64,000 nt of DNA from Acidimicrobiaceae bacterium (GCA_003133325.1 PKXA01000111.1:1-64000), one strand, 5' to 3'; positions 9,409-18,867 are shown, counted from the stretch's first letter. Notes: generated by a model not told the origin, from the letters alone. Made by a program: numbers and translations.

Positions 9409-9581
9409 GATCCGCGTATCAGACATCCGGCGGCCGAGGATTGGCCAGGTGATCGGTGAGAATATGGGTGGTTGCCGATTGCCCGCGCCGGCCGGTCTTG
9501 AGCCGATCCGACCTGACCACTCGGCGGTAGCCGGACCCTGGTGCCCATCGGTCGGGTGAAGTGAGGACGAGAGGAGCCGGC

Positions 9582-10775
9582 ATGGTGGGCAACGGGCGTG
9601 AAGCCGTGATCGTCGACGTGGTGCGAACGACATTCGGGAAGCGCAAGGGTGCGCTGGCCCATTGGCACCCGGCTGACCTGCTGGCCTTCGTCCTGTCGAA
9701 TTTGGTGGAACGGACAGGTGTGGATCCCGAGAGGGTGGACGATGTCATCGGGGGTTGCGTGAGCCAGGTAGGTGAGCAGAGCACCAATGTGGCCCGTAAC
9801 GGATGGGTGGCGGCCGGGCTTCCACAGACAGTGCCGGCCACCACCGTCGATCGCCAATGCGGCTCTTCCCAACAAGCGGTTCACTTCGCCGCGGCCGGAG
9901 TGGTGGCGGGTCACTACGACCTGGCGGTTGCCTGTGGTGTCGAGGTCATGAGCCGGGTGCCCCTGGCCTCGAATGCCCGGGGAGGCACCGGTCCCTTTCC
10001 ACCGTCATTCAGCGACGCGGTGGGCGGGCGGATCTGGGCCCAGTTCCGGGTGGCACAACTCTTGGCCGACCGATGGGGCATCACCCGCCACGAGATGGAT
10101 GCCTTCTCGTTGGAGAGTCATCGCCGGGCCGCCGCCGCCACCGACGCAGGTCACGTTGCCCGGGAGGCCATCCCGGTACCGATCAAGGACGAAGACGGCT
10201 CACTCACCGGAGCCATGCTGACCGAGGACGAGGGGATTCGTCGGACCGGGACCATGGAGGGGCTGGCCGCCCTGCCTCCGGCCCAGAGCTGGGAGCCCGA
10301 GACCGCCATGGACATCACCGCCGGGAACTCCTCCCAGATGACCGATGGGGCGGCCGCCATGCTGGTGGCCGAACGGTCGGTGGCCGAACGTCTGGGCCTG
10401 CCCATCCGGGCCCGTCTCGCCCACTTCGCGGTGGCCGCCGAAGACGCCGCCATTGTGCTCTCGGCGCCGGTTCCGGCCACTCGGCGGCTCCTCGAGCGAT
10501 CGGGGATGCAGATCGGTGACTTCGACGTCGTCGAGTGCAACGAGGCATTCGCCGCCATCGCCCTCATATGGATGAAAGCCTTCACACCCGATCCGGAGCT
10601 GTTCAATCCCTGGGGCGGCGCCATCGCCATCGGGCATCCGCTGGGAGCCAGCGGGGTGCGGATCATGGGAACCATGCTCAACCATCTCGAGGCCACCGGG
10701 GGCCGATACGGATTTCAGACGATGTGTGAAGGCGGTGGTCAGGCCAACGCCACGGTCATCGAGCGGCTGGCCTGA
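9582..10775 (+). CDS. acetyl-CoA C-acyltransferase (thiolase, FadA family)
   Basis: A 397-residue thiolase with all catalytic elements: nucleophile Cys93 in DRQCGSSQQA, His352 in AIAIGHPLGASG, and Cys382 in MCEGGGQANA. It would carry out the last step of beta-oxidation, thiolytic release of acetyl- or propionyl-CoA. The DRQCGSSQQ block resembles the actinobacterial FadA5/FadA6 steroid thiolases, but substrate specificity is an inference. The ATG at 9582 is chosen over the upstream GTG at 9561 because AGAGGAG sits about 7 nt ahead of it. It is divergent from the liv operon. Confidence 0.94.
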   Translation: MVGNGREAVIVDVVRTTFGKRKGALAHWHPADLLAFVLSNLVERTGVDPERVDDVIGGCVSQVGEQSTNVARNGWVAAGLPQTVPATTVDRQCGSSQQAVHFAAAGVVAGHYDLAVACGVEVMSRVPLASNARGGTGPFPPSFSDAVGGRIWAQFRVAQLLADRWGITRHEMDAFSLESHRRAAAATDAGHVAREAIPVPIKDEDGSLTGAMLTEDEGIRRTGTMEGLAALPPAQSWEPETAMDITAGNSSQMTDGAAAMLVAERSVAERLGLPIRARLAHFAVAAEDAAIVLSAPVPATRRLLERSGMQIGDFDVVECNEAFAAIALIWMKAFTPDPELFNPWGGAIAIGHPLGASGVRIMGTMLNHLEATGGRYGFQTMCEGGGQANATVIERLA

Positions 10776-11021
10776 CGATTCGACGCCGGAGCGCCTGTCC
10801 TTGTCAGAACCGGGGCTCGTCCAGGGCCTCATAGTCATAAAACGCACGACCGTCCGGGAGCGGCATGACCCGCCAATGGACCTACGGAAAAGGGGGTGAC
10901 TCGGGCTCTGTGCTCACCTCGATGCGGAGAAGGTCACTCTTGGACTAGCGCTGACCAGGCTCAACATCTCAGCGGTGGAGAGAGAGTTCGAGTTCGATGA
11001 TGACGGCCGGTGCGAGGACGC

Positions 11022-11747
11022 TCAATCTCCTGAGCCCAGGTAGCGATCGAACCAGGCGAGGGTGCGGTCCCAGGCATCAGCGGCTGCGGCTTCATTGAAG
11101 GCAGCGGGCCGGTCGTTGCAGTTGAAGCCGTGGTTGGCATCGGGGTAACGGATGATCTCGGTGGGCACGGACGAAAGAGCCACGGCTTGGCGAAGTTCCT
11201 CGACATCGCTGATGGGAATACCCTGGTCGAGATCGCCGTAGAGGCCGAGCCAGGGTGTCTGAAGTCTCAGGGCTAATTCGGTGAGAGAAGGAAGGCCGAG
11301 ACGTCCTTTGGAAACACCACCCCCGTAAAAGGTCACGGCAGCACCAAGCGGCCGCAAAGTCGCGGCATAGAAGGTCACGCTGCCACCCATGCAGAATCCC
11401 ACGATTCCGGTTCCTGTAGAGGGGATCCCGGAAGCTTCGAGGTAGTCGAGCACGGCGGTCAGGTCGGCGGTAATGCCCTCACCCCTGAGTTGGCCCATGA
11501 TGGGCATCACCGAATCAATATCGTCATAGGCAAAGACGGGCGCGCCCTGACGGTGGAAGAAGGCGGGCGCCACGGCGTGCCAGCCGGCATCGGCCAGTCG
11601 ACGGACGACGTCCTCAATGTGCGAGGTGACACCGAAGGCCTCTTGTACGACCACGACGCCGCCCTTGGAATCTCCGGCCGGTGACGCCTCGAATGCGGGC
11701 ATCGGCCCGTCAGGGGTGGCAATCGTGATGTGTGTGCCTGTGTTCAT
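11022..11747 (-). CDS. dienelactone hydrolase family protein
   Basis: A 241-residue alpha/beta hydrolase. Cys119 in the elbow GFCMGG replaces the usual Ser, Glu36 lies in VVQEAFG, an Asp lies in YGDLDQG (172-174) and His206 in NHGF; these are the hallmark residues of dienelactone hydrolases. The family opens lactone rings during chlorocatechol and related breakdown, and broader esterase roles are known. AAAGGAGC lies 6 nt before the ATG, and the start overlaps the MFS gene by 4 nt. It forms an operon with the MarR regulator and the exporter, suggesting joint degradation and efflux of a lactone or phenolic compound. Confidence 0.92.
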   Translation of the reverse strand: MNTGTHITIATPDGPMPAFEASPAGDSKGGVVVVQEAFGVTSHIEDVVRRLADAGWHAVAPAFFHRQGAPVFAYDDIDSVMPIMGQLRGEGITADLTAVLDYLEASGIPSTGTGIVGFCMGGSVTFYAATLRPLGAAVTFYGGGVSKGRLGLPSLTELALRLQTPWLGLYGDLDQGIPISDVEELRQAVALSSVPTEIIRYPDANHGFNCNDRPAAFNEAAAADAWDRTLAWFDRYLGSGD

Positions 11748-13576
11748 CGTGATGCTCCTTTTGCTATGAGTGACGCCTCGTCACTTGCCGCGTCCTGGTG
11801 GTGATCAGCGTCGGCAACTTCTGCACGAATCTTTCCCCCTTCCGTTGGTGTTTCGGAATAGACATAGCGTCCCCCCCGCGTCCACGATGCCGCTGCTGCC
11901 AGCAGGCTCGCCACGATGGCGAAGTCGAGCGCGGCGTGAAGGCCAGCTCGGAAGGGTGCGGCGATCAGTCCAGGGAAGAAGCTCCGACCGGTCAGAGTCG
12001 CCTGCTGGGTTGCAGTGAGGTGAGACAGCACGTTGGTCCCAACCAGGTGCTGGACCGGGTTGTAACCCAAGAACGCGGCGAAGAGGGTGGAGACCGGCGG
12101 CAGGTGCGAGGCGCGAGTTGCCGCGCTTGACGACACGCCGTGAGTGAGGAGACCGTGGTACAGACTCTCGGGCAGGGAAGCTGAGAGTCCGACTATGAGC
12201 AGGGAGAAGAAGATTCCGATAGAGAGGACCTGAGCCGAATTTTGGAATGTGGTGTTCATCCCTGACCCGGCGCCGCGGTGCTCGGGGGGAAGGCTGCTCA
12301 TGACCCCGGCTCGGTTCGGTGACCCGAACATGGACATGGTGAGCCCAGTCACAAAGAGAACCATCGCGAACAGCCAGTAGGAGAAGTCGATCGGCAACAG
12401 CTCCAGCAGCCCAAAGCAGATCGCGGCGCCGATCATGCCACCAGTGGCGAACGGTCGAGCACCGTAGCGGTCCGACAGGATGCCCGAGAGGGGACCGGCG
12501 ATCAGGAACCCTGCGGTGAGTGGGAGCATGGCAAGTCCGGCCCACAAAGGCGTCCGTGAGAAGTCGTAGCCGTGGAGGGGCAACCAGATCCCCTGCAGCC
12601 AGATGATGAGCATGAACATGAGCCCGCCACGACTCAACGCGGCGAGGAAGCTGGCGAACACCCCGGCAGTGAAGGCACGGATCTTGAACAACTGCAACCG
12701 GAACATTGGCTGTGCGACATTGGTTTCGATAATGCCGAAGGCGACGAGCAGGACGATGCCGAGGGCGAGACACGTCAGGACGAACGGGTTTGTCCAGCCC
12801 ATTGTGTCTTTCCCGTAGGGCTCGATCCCATAGGTGATACCGACCATGACCAAGACGAGCCCGAGAGCAAAGGTGACGTTGCCGAGCCAATCGATGCGGG
12901 CCGGTTGCCGTTCACTCAGCTCCTGCAGCTTGAGATAGCCCCAGACCGTGGCGAACAGGCCAATGGGCACCGACACCAAAAAGATGAGCCGCCAGTTGAT
13001 CGGAGCGAGGACGCCACCCAGAACCAACCCGATGAACATCCCGCTCATCGCCGCTGCCTGGTTGATGCCCATGGCCATGCCCCGCTGTCCCGGAGGGAAG
13101 GCGTCGGTCAGGATGGCGGTTGAGTTCGCCATCAGCATCGCCGCGCCCACTCCTTGGAAGACCCGCAGGACGATCAACCAGATCCCCGCCTCGTGACCGG
13201 ACATCCACGTCACGCTGAGGAGGAGCGAGAAGAAGGTGAAGAGGGCGAAGCCAAGGTTGTACATGCGGACTCGGCCGTAGATGTCGCCCATCCGACCCAA
13301 GGTGGTCACCAGGACACTGGTGACCACCAGGAACCCCAGAATCATCCACAACAGATAGAAGCTGTTCCCGGCTTCAAGAGGGTCGATGCCGATTCCCCGG
13401 AAGATGTCGGGCAAGGCGATCAACGTGATGGAGCCGTCGATGGTCGCCATCAACATGCCGAGTGTCGAGATGAACAGGGCTACCCATTTGTAGTTGTCGG
13501 GGATCGGCGTGTCCGTGCCCGACCGGCCGACGCGTGACCGGCGCTGCGCGGTGGAGGCGCGCGCAATGAGGCTCAT
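11744..13576 (-). CDS. MFS transporter, DHA2 (EmrB/QacA-like) drug:H+ antiporter
   Basis: A 610-residue protein with about 14 predicted membrane segments and the MFS loop motif (GRMGDIYGRVRMY) between segments 2 and 3. The DHA2-type block ANSTAILTDAFPPGQRGMA lies near segment 5. The C-terminal 50 residues are polar and cytosolic. It starts 14 bp after the marR stop and overlaps the hydrolase gene by 4 nt. Efflux of toxic aromatics or drugs is the family's usual role; the actual substrate is unknown. Confidence 0.92.
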   Translation of the reverse strand: MSLIARASTAQRRSRVGRSGTDTPIPDNYKWVALFISTLGMLMATIDGSITLIALPDIFRGIGIDPLEAGNSFYLLWMILGFLVVTSVLVTTLGRMGDIYGRVRMYNLGFALFTFFSLLLSVTWMSGHEAGIWLIVLRVFQGVGAAMLMANSTAILTDAFPPGQRGMAMGINQAAAMSGMFIGLVLGGVLAPINWRLIFLVSVPIGLFATVWGYLKLQELSERQPARIDWLGNVTFALGLVLVMVGITYGIEPYGKDTMGWTNPFVLTCLALGIVLLVAFGIIETNVAQPMFRLQLFKIRAFTAGVFASFLAALSRGGLMFMLIIWLQGIWLPLHGYDFSRTPLWAGLAMLPLTAGFLIAGPLSGILSDRYGARPFATGGMIGAAICFGLLELLPIDFSYWLFAMVLFVTGLTMSMFGSPNRAGVMSSLPPEHRGAGSGMNTTFQNSAQVLSIGIFFSLLIVGLSASLPESLYHGLLTHGVSSSAATRASHLPPVSTLFAAFLGYNPVQHLVGTNVLSHLTATQQATLTGRSFFPGLIAAPFRAGLHAALDFAIVASLLAAAASWTRGGRYVYSETPTEGGKIRAEVADADHHQDAASDEASLIAKGASR

Positions 13577-13590
13577 GTCAGCGAGCCTCG

Positions 13591-14115
13591 CTACCCATTG
13601 GTGGTTTCCTGTTCTTTGAGCCGTTCAGCCAGCCGGACCAGTGCCGCCAGGGAGTCAGTGAGCCGGCGCTGATCACCGGTTGACAACCGGTTCATGGCGG
13701 TGCCGAGCATGGCCAGCCGACGATCGAGGAAGGCTCCCACTTTGCGTTGCATTCCTGCTGTGAGTTCGAGCCGAGCAACACGTCGATCAATAGGATCGAC
13801 GCGGCGAAGGAGCAGACGCTCGTCGGTGAGTTGCCGGACGAGCGTGCTCACCGTATTGGGCGCGAGCTGGAGCTCCTCAGCGGCTTGGGCCACGGACACC
13901 CCTGGTCGGCGCCGCACAAGGCTGACCAAGTCGATCTGAGAGCCGGTCAGCGTGGAGAGCTCTACGGGTCGACGGGCCAGGAGGCGTCCACTCCTACGGA
14001 TGGAAGCCATCACAGTCAGGAGTTGATCAGCCTGTTTCAGAAGCTCATCGGCGTCGGGCTGGTCGACCTTGCGACCGTCATGAGGAGCAGTCGCGGTGAG
14101 ACTCGCCGAAGGCAT
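13591..14115 (-). CDS. MarR-family transcriptional regulator
   Basis: A 174-residue winged-helix regulator. Helices 2 and 3 are in VSVAQAAEELQLAPNTVSTLV, the wing follows at about residues 100-112 (DPIDRRVARLEL), and the C-terminal helices mediate dimerisation. It is the first gene of the marR-MFS-hydrolase operon. A perfect palindrome 10 bp upstream of its start is its likely operator, so it probably represses its own operon and releases on binding the transported or degraded compound. No ribosome site is visible; see the operator entry for a probable leaderless start. Confidence 0.92.
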   Translation of the reverse strand: MPSASLTATAPHDGRKVDQPDADELLKQADQLLTVMASIRRSGRLLARRPVELSTLTGSQIDLVSLVRRRPGVSVAQAAEELQLAPNTVSTLVRQLTDERLLLRRVDPIDRRVARLELTAGMQRKVGAFLDRRLAMLGTAMNRLSTGDQRRLTDSLAALVRLAERLKEQETTNG

Positions 14116-14118
14116 GGG

Positions 14119-14145
14119 GACAGCATACCTCTGCTACAGAGGTAT
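14119..14145 (-). promoter_or_regulatory. MarR operator palindrome overlapping a leaderless -10
   Basis: ATACCTCTG (14125-14133), CTA and CAGAGGTAT (14137-14145) form a perfect inverted repeat with 9-bp arms and a 3-bp spacer, typical in size for MarR dimers. On the minus strand the arm nearest the gene runs into TATGCT, followed by 6 nt and then the ATG at 14115. That spacing suits a leaderless transcript, so a bound repressor would cover the -10. Confidence 0.75.
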
Positions 14146-14455
14146 TCCCGCGGGAGTCAAGCTGACGCGGGTCCGACCAGCACCCAGACTCGGGTGCTGG
14201 CCCCACCCGACAGAGTTCGTTCACGTCGGTTTCGGTGCCCCGTCCGGCGGGACCGATGGCCTTGCCCGGCGACGCCGCAGCCTTGCGGTTCTATGAAGAC
14301 CCCAAGTCTGGGGTGCGTGGTCCACGACCCTCACTGCCAAACCCTCTCCATCACGGTCGCGGTAACCCATCCCGCCTATGTGCTGCTCTCGACCGGACCC
14401 CGATGAATGCGCCACCCGCCCGGCGCTCGGGGCACCCCCGGACCGCCGGACCCGT
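14146..14455. other. gap of 310 bp with a strong stem-loop
   Basis: No gene is supported between the marR promoter and the end of the acylase gene. CCAGCACCC (14177-14185) and GGGTGCTGG (14192-14200) form a 9-bp perfect stem with a 6-nt loop. A smaller hairpin ACCCCA-AGTC-TGGGGT lies near 14303. Neither has a T run, so factor-independent termination is doubtful. Confidence 0.4.
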
Positions 14456-16897
14456 TCAGCTGGCGGCCACCGTCTCCGTCTTCGTCCCGTGGTCCTGAGC
14501 CAGCTGTGCTGCCGTATAGGGAAGGGGAACCCACTTCTTCTGTGAGTACAGCTTGGTCATATTGTCGTACCAGGGCGAGGTCGGGTCAGTCGCCTGCGAG
14601 TACGTGAGGATGCCCTGCGCCACCGGACCACCCGGGGTCAACTCGGTGGTCATCACCAACGAGGAGCCCTCGAAGACCTCGCCGTAGGGTGCCGCATCGA
14701 GCGGTCCACCCTGACCGTCGGCCGCGTAGATGGCATTGAAGCATCCGGTGTCGCACCCTGGGATGGGAATCTTCGTCCCATTGCGCGTGGCGTGCTGCAC
14801 ATCGCCGTACGTGGCGTCGAGCGCAACGTGGTTGGCCTGCAGGTTCAGCACCGCATCGGCCAGCGCCTTGAGTATGGCCGGATTGGCCGCGTTGAGCTGT
14901 GACGGCGTGGTCAGCGGTTGGGCCGGGTCGAAGGCGTCAGACCAGAAGTTCCCCTTTGGGGCGTAGGCCGCCCACTCCGAGAACAGCCAGCCCCCGCCCG
15001 CGTCCAGATTGCCCGTCTTGTCATAGGCGGCCAGGGCATCGCACGCCGTGGCCAGGTCGACCGATGTGCCGTTGGACGCCGTCGCCGACGGGTTGGCCCG
15101 GCACGCACCCACCAGTGAGCCGAGCACCAGCTGGGCCTGCAGGGACTGGTCGCTCTCCCACATCGACTGAAGCGACCCCAGCGTGAACTTCGGGGGCCCG
15201 AACCCGTCGGTGCCGGCCACCCGCTGGGCGATCATCTGGTTCCCGAGCCGGGTCCGCAGCCCCTGCTCGACGTTGACATCACCGATAATCGGTGAGTAAG
15301 CGGGGAATGGCGCACTGGGATTGGCCAACCAGTAGGAGTCGTTCGAGTTCTCGACGTAGTCGGTCCTGATGGTGTGGGGCAGGTTGGAGGCGTTGAAGAT
15401 ACCGGGCACCGGGGTGCCCGGGTCGTTCTCCCATGCGCACGACGTGCGGGATCCATCCAGTGTCACTACTCCGCTGGTCTTGTAGACGAGTTGGGGCAGT
15501 CCTGGCGGCGTGCATGCGGTGATCAGCGACTGTGGGACGTTGGGCGTGTTGCCGACGTCCCCGTAGTAGGCATGCCCGGTGTCATCCGAGGCGATGGTGT
15601 TGAAGGTCGGAATGGCCAGGTATTGGGACTCGACCGACAGCAGGTTCTGGACCGAGGTCGCCTGGCCCATCCGCAGGTACTGGTTGGCTGCCCGGTAGCT
15701 GTCATCGCCCATGGAGTCGGCCACCGCATATGCGGTGGCGTTCGTCCACTGGTACCCCGCCTCGTCCACGTCGGCGACGGTGCCCCAGCGGGTCGTGTAG
15801 TAGGTGTGCTTGGAGGTGCCGTGCCCGGTGTCCACCGAAACGGTGACCCGGCCCATCTTCTGGGCCTTGCCGTCCACGTAGTAGCTGGTCGGGTCCCCGG
15901 GGACCAGTTGGAGCTGGTAGAAGGTGAAGCGGAAGCTCGTCGAGACGGTGTGCGTCCAGGCCAGGTGCTGATTGAACCCGATGCCGATCAGCGGGAATCC
16001 TTCGAGCGTGCCTCCCTCGACGTCGTACTGTCCCGGCACGGTGAGCTGAGCCATCCAAAAGCGCTCGGTGCCCCGCCATGGGAAGTGCGGATTGGCCAGT
16101 AGCATGCCATCACCGGCCGCCGTGTCCTGGGAGCCGACCCCGATCCCGTTCGAGCCGAGGGTGTCGTTCCCATTCGACCCGAAGTCCGCGACCAGCGCCG
16201 CGGCATTCGGCGTGCCGGCAGGTGCCGACGCGGTGGTGGCCGGTGTGGTGGCCGGTGTGGTGGTGGCGGGGGACGCCGTGGGCGGTGTGGCCTTGGCCTC
16301 CATGGTGATGAACTGCGCACTGGAGGCTTCGATGACCACCTGGTAGCCCCGCAGAAACATGTCAGAGAGTGTGATCGGTCGGACCCACGCCTTGCCGGCA
16401 CACGTCGGGTCCTTCAGCTTCCCCGACTTCAGGTAGGCGTTGTATCCCGAAACGAAGCCGTTGTAGACGGACAGGACCTGGGGGAGCGGTCCGAGCGGCG
16501 GCGCCTGATGGAGCTCCTTCGCCAGCATGCCGCTGGCTTTTACGGACTGCCAGTAGAAATCCGACGTGAGGTTGGTGTCAGACGCGCCCGCCGAGTAGTT
16601 GAGGCTCAGGCTGTTCGGGCCGAAGTACTTCGACCGGTCGGCGTTGACGGTGACGAAGTCCTGGGCCAACGTGCAGAAGTTGTCTTCCGAGAAGGCCAGT
16701 GCCTCGCCATACCCGAGTGCCGTGAAGTTGTTGGCCGTGATGTGGGGAATACCCGCACTGTCACGGGTGATGGTCACCTTGTTCGCGGAGGTGGTGCTCG
16801 CCGGAGTCGGCGAGCTCGACGACGCCGAGCATCCGGCCATCACCACCGCTACAACTGTCATGGCCAGAAGCCCCCGCCCGAACCGTGTCGTTGTCAT
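14456..16897 (-). CDS. penicillin acylase family (Ntn-hydrolase) lipoprotein
   Basis: An 813-residue secreted amidase precursor. The ATG at 16897 gives a lipoprotein signal with lipobox VMAGC (Cys23). Family members are cut autocatalytically into an alpha and a beta chain, and the new N-terminal Ser of the beta chain is the nucleophile. Here it is Ser249 in LGSNGIGVG, followed by GDGMLLANPHFPW. The spacer just before it is a Thr/Ala/Pro-rich tract, as expected for a removable linker. The family cleaves beta-lactam side chains, acyl-homoserine lactones and other N-acyl amides; QuiP/PvdQ-like quorum-quenching or amide scavenging are options. It is monocistronic, with several paired Cys that suit an exported protein. 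Confidence 0.88.
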   Translation of the reverse strand: MTTTRFGRGLLAMTVVAVVMAGCSASSSSPTPASTTSANKVTITRDSAGIPHITANNFTALGYGEALAFSEDNFCTLAQDFVTVNADRSKYFGPNSLSLNYSAGASDTNLTSDFYWQSVKASGMLAKELHQAPPLGPLPQVLSVYNGFVSGYNAYLKSGKLKDPTCAGKAWVRPITLSDMFLRGYQVVIEASSAQFITMEAKATPPTASPATTTPATTPATTASAPAGTPNAAALVADFGSNGNDTLGSNGIGVGSQDTAAGDGMLLANPHFPWRGTERFWMAQLTVPGQYDVEGGTLEGFPLIGIGFNQHLAWTHTVSTSFRFTFYQLQLVPGDPTSYYVDGKAQKMGRVTVSVDTGHGTSKHTYYTTRWGTVADVDEAGYQWTNATAYAVADSMGDDSYRAANQYLRMGQATSVQNLLSVESQYLAIPTFNTIASDDTGHAYYGDVGNTPNVPQSLITACTPPGLPQLVYKTSGVVTLDGSRTSCAWENDPGTPVPGIFNASNLPHTIRTDYVENSNDSYWLANPSAPFPAYSPIIGDVNVEQGLRTRLGNQMIAQRVAGTDGFGPPKFTLGSLQSMWESDQSLQAQLVLGSLVGACRANPSATASNGTSVDLATACDALAAYDKTGNLDAGGGWLFSEWAAYAPKGNFWSDAFDPAQPLTTPSQLNAANPAILKALADAVLNLQANHVALDATYGDVQHATRNGTKIPIPGCDTGCFNAIYAADGQGGPLDAAPYGEVFEGSSLVMTTELTPGGPVAQGILTYSQATDPTSPWYDNMTKLYSQKKWVPLPYTAAQLAQDHGTKTETVAAS

Positions 16898-17106
16898 GGA
16901 GCGAGGGTACCCCTCCGACCACCAAGGATGACGAGTGGACTCCTGAGTGGCCGAGCATTGACTCCCGTGATGCCGGGGGCGTGGCAACGGTGCGGAATGC
17001 CCCACCCGCCAGGCGATGGACGTGTAATCGGTTGCTCGCCATAGACAGCGCCGGCCATCTGATGTCTGCCGAGGCATGTCATCGGGCCGGCGTTGGGGGC
17101 AAGGCG

Positions 17107-17118
17107 TAAACTGGACGT
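17107..17118 (+). promoter_or_regulatory. leaderless -10 of the AHSA1 gene
   Basis: TAAACT at 17107-17112 ends 6 nt before the GTG start at 17119. This is the spacing expected when transcription begins at the start codon. No ribosome-binding site is present. Confidence 0.5.
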
Positions 17119-17583
17119 GTGTATTCGACTCAGAGCACTCGTCATGTTGATGCCCCGCGTTCGGCTGTCTATCGGGCGCTCCTCGATGCCGGTGCGATCG
17201 CGAAGTGGAGGGTGCCGACCGGCATGACCAGCCAGGTGCATGAGTTCGACGGCCGCGAAGGTGGCTCGTTCCGTATCTCGCTCACGTACGATGCGCCGAC
17301 CGGGACCGGCAAGTCGGCTGCTCATACCGACACGTACCATGGCCACTTCGTGAACCTTGTGCCGAACGAGCAAGTGGTCGAAGTGCTTGAGTTCGAGACA
17401 ACAGATCCCGAACTACGCGGCGAGATGACGATAACTACAACGCTTGCTGATGCAGACGGCGGCACCGATGTCCTCGTCGTGCACGAAGGTATACCCAATA
17501 GCGTGCGCACCATCGACAACGAGACCGGCACGCGGATGGCACTTGCGAATCTCGCCGCGCTCGTGGAGGCGAATCAGTTTTGA
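17119..17583 (+). CDS. SRPBCC/AHSA1 family protein
   Basis: A 154-residue START-like ligand-binding fold. It opens with STRHVDAPRSAVYRALLD, continues with the family block W-x-P-x-G-M and the FRISLTY strand, and ends with the helix GTRMALANLAALVEA. Such proteins bind hydrophobic ligands or act with Hsp90-like partners; no specific role can be given. The stop codon TGA is made from the first bases of the conserved right end of the neighbouring IS200/IS605-type element, so the last residues (NQF) may be a product of the insertion. Confidence 0.85.
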   Translation: MYSTQSTRHVDAPRSAVYRALLDAGAIAKWRVPTGMTSQVHEFDGREGGSFRISLTYDAPTGTGKSAAHTDTYHGHFVNLVPNEQVVEVLEFETTDPELRGEMTITTTLADADGGTDVLVVHEGIPNSVRTIDNETGTRMALANLAALVEANQF

Positions 17584-17631
17584 CATCCTCCCCACGGATA
17601 AATCCGGGGGATTCCTGATTGCCAGCGGTGG
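17581..17631 (-). mobile_element. IS200/IS605-type right end downstream of tnpB
   Basis: On the plus strand the end starts TGACATCCTCCCC, which matches the common right-end signature of IS605/IS1341-type elements (GGGGAGGATGTCA on the tnpB strand). A hairpin at 17590-17610 has stems CCCC/GGGG and CGGA/TCCG with a bulged A and loop TAAA. It lies about 20 bp after the tnpB stop, where the guide (omega) RNA 3' end and scaffold would lie. By family analogy, the bases just outside it at 17580 and below would supply the guide. Confidence 0.75.
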
Positions 17632-18867
17632 TCATGCCAACACCAGCTCTCGGGTGGTTGACGCCTCATCGGGTCGCTGTGCCTGATCCACCCCGATGGG
17701 TGAGGCGTGCGATGTCCCTCCACGTCCTGTGACTGCCTGTCCAGCAGCAAGGATATTGATAGCTGCGTTCACGTCGGCGTTGGCGGTGAACCCGCAGGCT
17801 CGGCATCGGAAGATCGCTTGGCTCTCGCGATTATCCTTAGCCGTGTACCCGCAAACCGAGCAACGCTGTGACGTGTACGCAGGATTGACGGCCACCAGCT
17901 CCACAAGATCGGTGGCGTGGGTGGCCTTGTCCGTGAGACGCTGACGGAACAGCGCCCAGGATTGAGCATGGATCGAACGGTTGAGACCGGCTTTCTGGCG
18001 GACGTTCCGGCCAGGGTTGGCAACCGTGCCATTGGCGGATCGAACCATGTTCTTGACCCGGAGGTCCTCGATGACGACGAGGTCGAAGTCCCGTACCAGT
18101 TGGGTCGTGGTCGTCTCGATCCAGTTCCTCCGGCGGTCCGCCTCTTTGGCTGCCAGCCTGGCCATGCACCGCCTGGTGTATGCCCTTCGGTTGGAGCCCT
18201 TCTGCTGTCGGGAGAGCTGACGCTGCAACCGGTACTTCCGTTGGGCCTCACCGGCAGAGAGCAGGGTCGGAATCCAAAGGTGGACCCCATCGGAGGTGGT
18301 GATGGAGGCAGCCACCCCCATGTCCAGGCCGACCTCAGCCCCACTGGCCTTCCGTTGGAACGCCGGAGACGGGGTGGTGAAGCTGACGTGCCACCGGCCG
18401 GACCTGTCCAGAGTGACTCGGGCGGAGGTGGCTGCCGTTATCTCGGCCCACTGTCGAGAGATGCGGAACCGAACCCATCCAGCCTTGGGGACCTGCACTT
18501 CGCCCCACCGACCGTTGATCTGCCGTACTTGGAGGTCTCGGACGTAGAAGCCCTCGTGGATTCCGGCCCTTCGCCAGGTGGGGTGGGCAAAGTGGTGGGG
18601 ACTCTTCCACCAGTTCTGGAAGGCCCGGTCGAGGTCCCGGAGGGCGGCCTGTTGGACAGACGAAGATCCCTTGCCGAGCCAGGTCTCCCGGCGTGCCTCG
18701 GCTAACTCCTTTTGTTGGGACACGGTGGTGATTCGAGCCGCCCGGTGACGGCACCAGAGGTTTCTCTGTTCCAGACCGAGGTTGTACACGAATCGGGAAT
18801 CTGAGCAATGCTTCGCCAACCAGGTGGCGGACTCGGGGTCCGGGCAAAGGCGCTGGCGGATGCTCAT
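17632..18867 (-). CDS. tnpB: TnpB, RNA-guided nuclease of an IS200/IS605-type element
   Basis: 411 residues counting from the ATG at 18867. The RuvC-like triad is complete: Asp182 in GLDMGVA, Glu267 in VIEDLRVKNM and Asp365 in DVNAAINIL. A zinc ribbon Cys336/Cys339-Cys355/Cys358 lies between the last two motifs. TnpB proteins use an omega RNA from the element's right end to cut matching DNA, favouring retention of the transposon. No TnpA transposase is present, so this is an IS1341-like solo copy or has lost its partner. The longer reading frame upstream runs into the neighbouring recombinase-like gene and is not used. Confidence 0.92.
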   Translation of the reverse strand: MSIRQRLCPDPESATWLAKHCSDSRFVYNLGLEQRNLWCRHRAARITTVSQQKELAEARRETWLGKGSSSVQQAALRDLDRAFQNWWKSPHHFAHPTWRRAGIHEGFYVRDLQVRQINGRWGEVQVPKAGWVRFRISRQWAEITAATSARVTLDRSGRWHVSFTTPSPAFQRKASGAEVGLDMGVAASITTSDGVHLWIPTLLSAGEAQRKYRLQRQLSRQQKGSNRRAYTRRCMARLAAKEADRRRNWIETTTTQLVRDFDLVVIEDLRVKNMVRSANGTVANPGRNVRQKAGLNRSIHAQSWALFRQRLTDKATHATDLVELVAVNPAYTSQRCSVCGYTAKDNRESQAIFRCRACGFTANADVNAAINILAAGQAVTGRGGTSHASPIGVDQAQRPDEASTTRELVLA

